Assembly (NCBI GenBank): GCA_937858705.1
Contig: CALLZM010000024.1
Span: forward strand, 39,263 to 103,262
Direction of reading: 5' to 3'
DNA from: an uncultured Candidatus Saccharibacteria bacterium
GTDB taxonomy: Bacteria; Patescibacteriota; Saccharimonadia; Saccharimonadales; Saccharimonadaceae
DNA: 64,000 bases
Part shown: in pieces, positions 60,415 to 64,000 of the stretch
Position numbering within the stretch: the stretch's first letter is position 1
Layout of the letters: every line of letters begins with the position of its first letter
Made by a program: the position numbers and the translations under genes
Notes under the pieces: model-generated
The model's input: only the letters and a program-made list of their open reading frames with translations
What the model was told of the DNA's origin: nothing
The model's database searches: none

Positions 60415-60963
60415 CTATACCTTCTTCACCTGCAAAGCATCGAGCTCTACTGGAGTATCGCGGCCAAACATGCTCACCATAACCTTGAGCTTGCCTTTAG
60501 CGGCATCGATTTCTGATACAGCGCCATCGAAGCCCTTGAACGGTCCATCGACAATGCTCACTACTTCGTCTACCTGGAAATCGATCTGGTGCTTTGGCTC
60601 TTCTACGCCCATGCGCTTCTTGATTTTCTTTATTTCTGCTTCAGAAACGGGGGTTGGCGTGGTGTCAGCACCCACAAAGCCAGTCACCCCAGGAGTGTTG
60701 CGGATAATGTACCAAGTTTCGTCGGTAAGCTTCATTTCAACTAGTACATAGCCCTGGAAAATCTTTTCATCGACAATTTTGCGCTTGCCATTTTTGATCT
60801 GGATTTGTTTTTCCTTTGGCACCATGACATCAAATATTTTATCGGCCATGTCAACGGTTTGGATGCGTTGACGAATGCTATCGGCAACCTTTTCTTCGTA
60901 GCCGCTGTAAGTATGGATTGCATACCAGGCTCGAATATCGTTATAACGGTTAGATTTTGCCAT
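60415..60963 (-). CDS. nusG: Transcription termination/antitermination factor NusG
   Basis: 182 aa. NGN domain WYAIHTYSGYEEKVADSI and FQGYVLVEMKLTDETWYII, then VTGFVG and the KOW motif VDGPFKGFDGAVSEI. Binds RNA polymerase and couples it to Rho or ribosomes. Follows secE by 9 bp. Confidence 0.97.
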   Translation of the reverse strand: MAKSNRYNDIRAWYAIHTYSGYEEKVADSIRQRIQTVDMADKIFDVMVPKEKQIQIKNGKRKIVDEKIFQGYVLVEMKLTDETWYIIRNTPGVTGFVGADTTPTPVSEAEIKKIKKRMGVEEPKHQIDFQVDEVVSIVDGPFKGFDGAVSEIDAAKGKLKVMVSMFGRDTPVELDALQVKKV

Positions 60964-60972
60964 AGTGTTCTC

Positions 60973-61305
60973 CTATCCTATGATTTGGTTAAATAACAAT
61001 TGAAATGCCATGTCGACAAGCAATACAAGTACAATGAAGAAGAGACAGAACAGGAGTAGCGTGCCAGTCATTTTCCATGTAGTTGGTCGGTCTGGCCAAC
61101 GAACCATTTTTAGTTCGCTCCAGGCGCCTTTGAAGTACGCCCCTATTTTATTCTGTTTTTTGACTTTTTCTTTCTTCGTTTTTGGCTCTTTGGCCTCTTT
61201 TTTCGGCACCTTTGCGGTTGTTTGTTTGGTGTCCTTCGCGCTTATTCGCGTCACCGTTGTCGATGAAGTAGTACTCGGCGCTTTCGTAGTCTCTTTTTTG
61301 GCCAT
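60973..61305 (-). CDS. secE: Preprotein translocase subunit SecE
   Basis: 110 aa from ATG 61305 (MAKKETTKAPSTTSS) with a GGGAGAAAG Shine-Dalgarno; upstream codons are unlikely to be used. A Lys/Thr-rich N-terminal tail (about 50 aa) precedes the amphipathic helix GAWSELKMVRWPDRPTTWK and a single C-terminal membrane helix. Part of SecYEG. Confidence 0.93.
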   Translation of the reverse strand: MAKKETTKAPSTTSSTTVTRISAKDTKQTTAKVPKKEAKEPKTKKEKVKKQNKIGAYFKGAWSELKMVRWPDRPTTWKMTGTLLLFCLFFIVLVLLVDMAFQLLFNQIIG

Positions 61306-61378
61306 TGCTTTCTCCCAATTAAAAAAGTCTGTTTTCGGACAGACTGTCAAGCCTAGTATAGCAGATGATATGCTGGTG

Positions 61379-62509
61379 TCAAGATTCTTTTGAATGTCTA
61401 GGTAGTTTGATGCTAAACGAGGATCCGTGGTTGAGCCGGCTTTCTATCTCTATGGTGGTGCCGAGTTTTTTTGCCAACTTTGCTGTGACATAGAGACCGA
61501 GTCCAGTGCCGCTTGTTTCGCGAGTGCGATAGTCCTCGGCACGGTAAAACCGTTCAAATATTCGTTTTTGGTCGGCTTTACTGATGCCGATGCCGCTATC
61601 TTTGACGGTGAATTGTATAGAATCATCAGTTTCTTGCACTGAGAAAATGACAGAGCCTTCTTTGGTGTATTTTATAGCGTTGGTGATGAAGTTTTGAAGG
61701 AGTTCTTGCAGGTAGAGGCGACTAGCGAGAACGGTACCGCGTTTGCTGCCCAAGTTCAATGTGAACTTTAGCCCCTTCCCTTCAGCCTGTGGCTTATATT
61801 CAGTGGCCATACTGCGTGCAAGCTCGGCGACCGATATTTCTTCTGCCTCATCGGCGATACCTCGCTCGGCTCGTGATAGCGTACTGAGGTCATTCACCAT
61901 TCGTGCCAGGAACATGACTTGATCGTGTGCTGTGTCGACAGCAGTTTTTAGGTGATCGCCAGAAAAAGTACCGCGGTCCATCATCAGCTGGACATTACTA
62001 ATAGTTGCTTCGGCGATGGTGATAGGTGTGCGGAGTTCATGACTAACGACGCTGATAAATTCATCTCGTTCTTCCTCAAGACTTTTGCTTGTTGTGATGT
62101 CGCGTGCAATGACGATATAACCTTCAGAGTCAGCCGAACTACCATCGTAGCTACGGCGAATAGGAGAAAGCGTCATCTCAAGTCGAATGGGCTCTCCGCT
62201 AATGTCGAGAATGAGATCATCACGCATGATGCTAGCGGTGAGCTTTTGCATGAGTTTTATAAGTGATATGCGACTGCCTGTCGTGTCACTCACCGGCAAG
62301 ACGGTGTCGATAGGCTGGTTTTCGATAGCGGTATTGGTATCGAGAAGATTGAGCATAGCTGCGTTATATACAGTAATATGGCCATGCTCGTCGGTACTCA
62401 TGATGGCCTCGCTGAGGTTATTTATGAGCGTCATGGTTCGCTCATGTTGTAAGGCAGCAGTCGAGGCGGCTGGAGTGGGCGTGTCGTCGGGCTTTCGGCG
62501 AAGTTTCAT
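61379..62509 (-). CDS. Soluble PAS-histidine kinase
   Basis: 376 aa from ATG 62509 (MKLRRKPDDTPT), 9 nt after TATACT. PAS-like domain (about 28-140: MSTDEHGHITVYNAAML), HisKA with VSHELRTPITIAEA (phospho-His), and HATPase with NFITNAIKYTKEG, DSGIGISKAD and GTGLGLYVTAKL. No membrane segments, so it likely senses a cytoplasmic signal through PAS. No response regulator is adjacent, so the partner must be elsewhere. Confidence 0.9.
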   Translation of the reverse strand: MKLRRKPDDTPTPAASTAALQHERTMTLINNLSEAIMSTDEHGHITVYNAAMLNLLDTNTAIENQPIDTVLPVSDTTGSRISLIKLMQKLTASIMRDDLILDISGEPIRLEMTLSPIRRSYDGSSADSEGYIVIARDITTSKSLEEERDEFISVVSHELRTPITIAEATISNVQLMMDRGTFSGDHLKTAVDTAHDQVMFLARMVNDLSTLSRAERGIADEAEEISVAELARSMATEYKPQAEGKGLKFTLNLGSKRGTVLASRLYLQELLQNFITNAIKYTKEGSVIFSVQETDDSIQFTVKDSGIGISKADQKRIFERFYRAEDYRTRETSGTGLGLYVTAKLAKKLGTTIEIESRLNHGSSFSIKLPRHSKES

Positions 62510-62542
62510 ATGCACCCTAGTATAGCATGAGCGGTATGCAAG

Positions 62543-63244
62543 TTACAGGGCGGGCGTCTGGTTTTTGATGGTTTTTCTGTGGAGTCGATAGTGCGGGTCG
62601 GCTGCCTCAACTAGTTGCCAGAAGCGACTGGAGTGGTTCATCTCGATAGTATGGCATAGCTCATGTATGAGCACATAGTCGATCTCTTCGAGGCTTAGTT
62701 TCATGAGGGCAATATTGAGGCTGATGGTACCGTTCGAACTGCAACTTCCCCATCGCGATGCTGCGTGCGGAAAACGAACTTTTGCGTAGCTGTAGCCGTG
62801 ACGGCCTGCTAAGACAGCGAGTCGTCTGGTGAGATAGGTTTTTGCTTCTTTTCGCAAGATTTTTACGATGTACTCGCGGATAGCTTGTTGCACTTTGGGC
62901 GAGCTGGGCTCGAGGTCCGGCGGGATACGGCAAATGATCGTTCGATCTCTGGTAACGATGGCTATTTCTTCTACGGTATCGTCGCTTACTACATGCAGTG
63001 AATGACTCTTGCCAATAGCTTGACCATGAGCGTAGAGGGGTAGTTGATTATTTATTCGTATTTTTTCAAGGTCTTTCCGCGATTTTTTGACGGTAAGCTT
63101 TATGAGGCTGAGCGGAATAAGTGGTGGTGCAATTGCAACGAGCTGTCCAGTCAGTGACGGTTTGATGCGAATACCTCGCGAGCGAGCATTTCGGTGTACT
63201 ACGACTTCGCCAAGCTTTTCATCGATGAAAGATTGCGTCGCCAT
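62543..63244 (-). CDS. YgjP/DUF45 family metallopeptidase
   Basis: 233 aa. SRWGSCSSNGTISLN and the zinc motif VLIHELCHTIEMNHSSRFW (HELCH plus downstream NHSxxFW), characteristic of the DUF45/WLM group related to M48 peptidases. Substrates are poorly known; some members sit in restriction or repair loci. Lies between a histidine kinase and a P-loop kinase, 8 bp after the latter. Confidence 0.85.
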   Translation of the reverse strand: MATQSFIDEKLGEVVVHRNARSRGIRIKPSLTGQLVAIAPPLIPLSLIKLTVKKSRKDLEKIRINNQLPLYAHGQAIGKSHSLHVVSDDTVEEIAIVTRDRTIICRIPPDLEPSSPKVQQAIREYIVKILRKEAKTYLTRRLAVLAGRHGYSYAKVRFPHAASRWGSCSSNGTISLNIALMKLSLEEIDYVLIHELCHTIEMNHSSRFWQLVEAADPHYRLHRKTIKNQTPAL

Positions 63245-63252
63245 GAGATTTG

Positions 63253-63834
63253 CTATGTCCTTGCCGGCGGTTTGATGGTGCGTTTTTCTACTATCTTCGC
63301 CTTTGACCGTTGTGAGTCTGGCCGTTCATTTGTAAGATGATGAAGGACAGTTTTTGCCTGGGAGGCATAAGTATGAACACCGCTAATAACGACGATTTTT
63401 GCCTTTTCCTTGCGCTCTGGTGGAACGAATTGTTTTACAAGATGGTTGAAATATTCATCGCTAATTGGATACGGATTGTCTGCGCTTTTCTTGGCGGAGC
63501 GTTCGCGGGCTAAGCTTGGCTCAAGCTGAAGCCATACAAAAACTGGTTCGTATCCCTTGGATTTGGCAAGCTGTACTAGTTTTTGTCGCTCGGCTATATT
63601 GCCAGTGATTCCTTCGAATACGATGGTCTGTTCGGTGCGGCTGATGGAGTTGAAAAGCTTCAGCGCAAACTTGGTAGCATCGCCTATATTCATGCCATAG
63701 TCAACGAGCTCTTTGATATTTATAGGAAAAGACTGGAAGGTATCGGCAAATTTTGTCGCGAACTCTGTTTTGCCGCTTCCAGGTATGCCGATGACCACAA
63801 TAAGGTATGGCTTATGCAGTTGAAATCCTCTCAT
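63253..63834 (-). CDS. P-loop kinase-like ATPase
   Basis: 193 aa. Walker A VIGIPGSGKTEFATK and VFEGITGNIAERQKLVQLAK, then VFVWLQLEPSLARERSAKK (lid-like Arg residues), resembling polynucleotide-kinase/zeta-toxin-type P-loop proteins. Basic C-terminal tail. No adjacent epsilon-antitoxin, so a toxin role is not supported. TATACT lies 13 nt before the ATG. Confidence 0.65.
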   Translation of the reverse strand: MRGFQLHKPYLIVVIGIPGSGKTEFATKFADTFQSFPINIKELVDYGMNIGDATKFALKLFNSISRTEQTIVFEGITGNIAERQKLVQLAKSKGYEPVFVWLQLEPSLARERSAKKSADNPYPISDEYFNHLVKQFVPPERKEKAKIVVISGVHTYASQAKTVLHHLTNERPDSQRSKAKIVEKRTIKPPART

Positions 63835-63903
63835 AATAGTATCTACAAGTATACCAGTTCATGGCGTTATTTGCGATATCTAGCCGATATATTTGTTTTT
63901 TGA

Positions 63904-63909
63904 TATACT
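63904..63909 (+). promoter_or_regulatory. -10 box TATACT before tRNA-Trp
   Basis: TATACT ends 14 bp before the tRNA-Trp 5' end. The -35 region is A/T-rich without a clear hexamer. Confidence 0.45.
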
Positions 63910-63923
63910 TGGAGGGCAGTTAT

Positions 63924-63999
63924 AGGAGTGTAGCTCAATTGGTAGAGTAGCGGTCTCCAAAACCGTTGGTTGCAGGTTCGAGTCCTGTCACTCCTGCCA
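63924..63999 (+). tRNA. tRNA-Trp (anticodon CCA), CCA encoded
   Basis: Acceptor AGGAGTG/CACTCCT, D-arm GCTCAATTGGTAGAGT, anticodon loop CTCCAAA giving CCA, T-arm GCAGGTTCGAGTCCTGT, discriminator G and an encoded 3' CCA at 63997-63999. TGA remains a stop here, consistent with CCA rather than a UCA anticodon. Confidence 0.95.
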
Positions 64000-64000
64000 A

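Noticed and set aside
63253..63834. Zeta-toxin of a toxin-antitoxin pair
   Set aside because: There is a P-loop and kinase-like lid, but no small antitoxin gene adjacent; the neighbour is a DUF45 peptidase.

Overview
The window looks like a chromosomal segment of a reduced, host-associated bacterium of the Candidate Phyla Radiation (Patescibacteria), most likely Candidatus Saccharibacteria (TM7) or a close relative. Reasons: the surface repertoire (sortase, two VanY-type carboxypeptidases around a CapA protein, CAP-domain protein, pilin-anchored giant proteins), the fragmented secE-nusG-rplK-rplA-rplJ-rplL cluster, very tight gene packing with convergent stop codons overlapping by a few bases, and a large share of unrecognised proteins. 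TGA and TAG are both used as ordinary stops (for example atpF and atpD), so the recoded UGA of Gracilibacteria/Absconditabacteria is excluded, and the presence of L1 argues against the CPR groups that lost it. The phylum assignment is inference; no 16S rRNA is in the window.

Layout. 1-6 kb: end of a beta-propeller-like protein, a membrane-anchored sortase, a putative zincin, tRNA-Leu, and a broken gene carrying a nonsense codon and a frameshift. 5.5-10 kb: an NnrD-like protein, two VanY peptidases with CapA between them, and exonuclease III. 10-16 kb: a (d)CMP-kinase-like protein, two GT4 glycosyltransferases, SmpB, an ABC-F ATPase. 16-18.3 kb: a pilin-like protein carrying an RCC1 propeller and a ricin-type lectin domain. 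18.5-25.5 kb: the complete F1Fo ATP synthase operon (atpZ-B-E-F-H-A-G-x-D-C), with a four-helix-bundle gene between atpG and atpD. 25.5-34 kb: dihydrouridine synthase, a UvrD-RecB-like helicase-nuclease, a CAP protein and a large secreted surface protein. 34-43.9 kb: a CtpE-like P-type ATPase, a pilin with tandem domains, an RlmD/TrmA-type methyltransferase, tRNA-Gln plus a partial tRNA copy, an Erm/KsgA-like methyltransferase and an AI-2E-family permease. 43.9-52.2 kb (minus strand): cysS, nrnA-like, recR, ybaB, a membrane glycosyltransferase, dnaB, dnaX. 52.4-57.9 kb: rplL, rplJ with an L10 leader, and a thymidylate cluster (tmk, dcd, folA, thyA), then rplA. 58-64 kb: an NTase-like gene, rplK, two small proteins, nusG, secE, a histidine kinase, a DUF45 peptidase, a P-loop kinase and tRNA-Trp.

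Two genome-wide features stand out. (1) A 109-bp palindromic element occurs twice, 106/109 identical, inserted in the same orientation and same reading frame inside two unrelated RNA-modification genes (a dihydrouridine synthase and an RlmD/TrmA-type methyltransferase); it behaves like the Rickettsia palindromic elements that create protein-coding inserts. (2) At least sixteen start codons (including one at the head of the broken gene) lie exactly 6-7 nt downstream of a -10 hexamer, often with an upstream TG (TGC-TATAAT type). That predicts leaderless mRNAs for monocistronic and operon-leading genes, while many internal operon genes keep a Shine-Dalgarno sequence. RecR and DnaX have both lost their zinc-binding cysteines.
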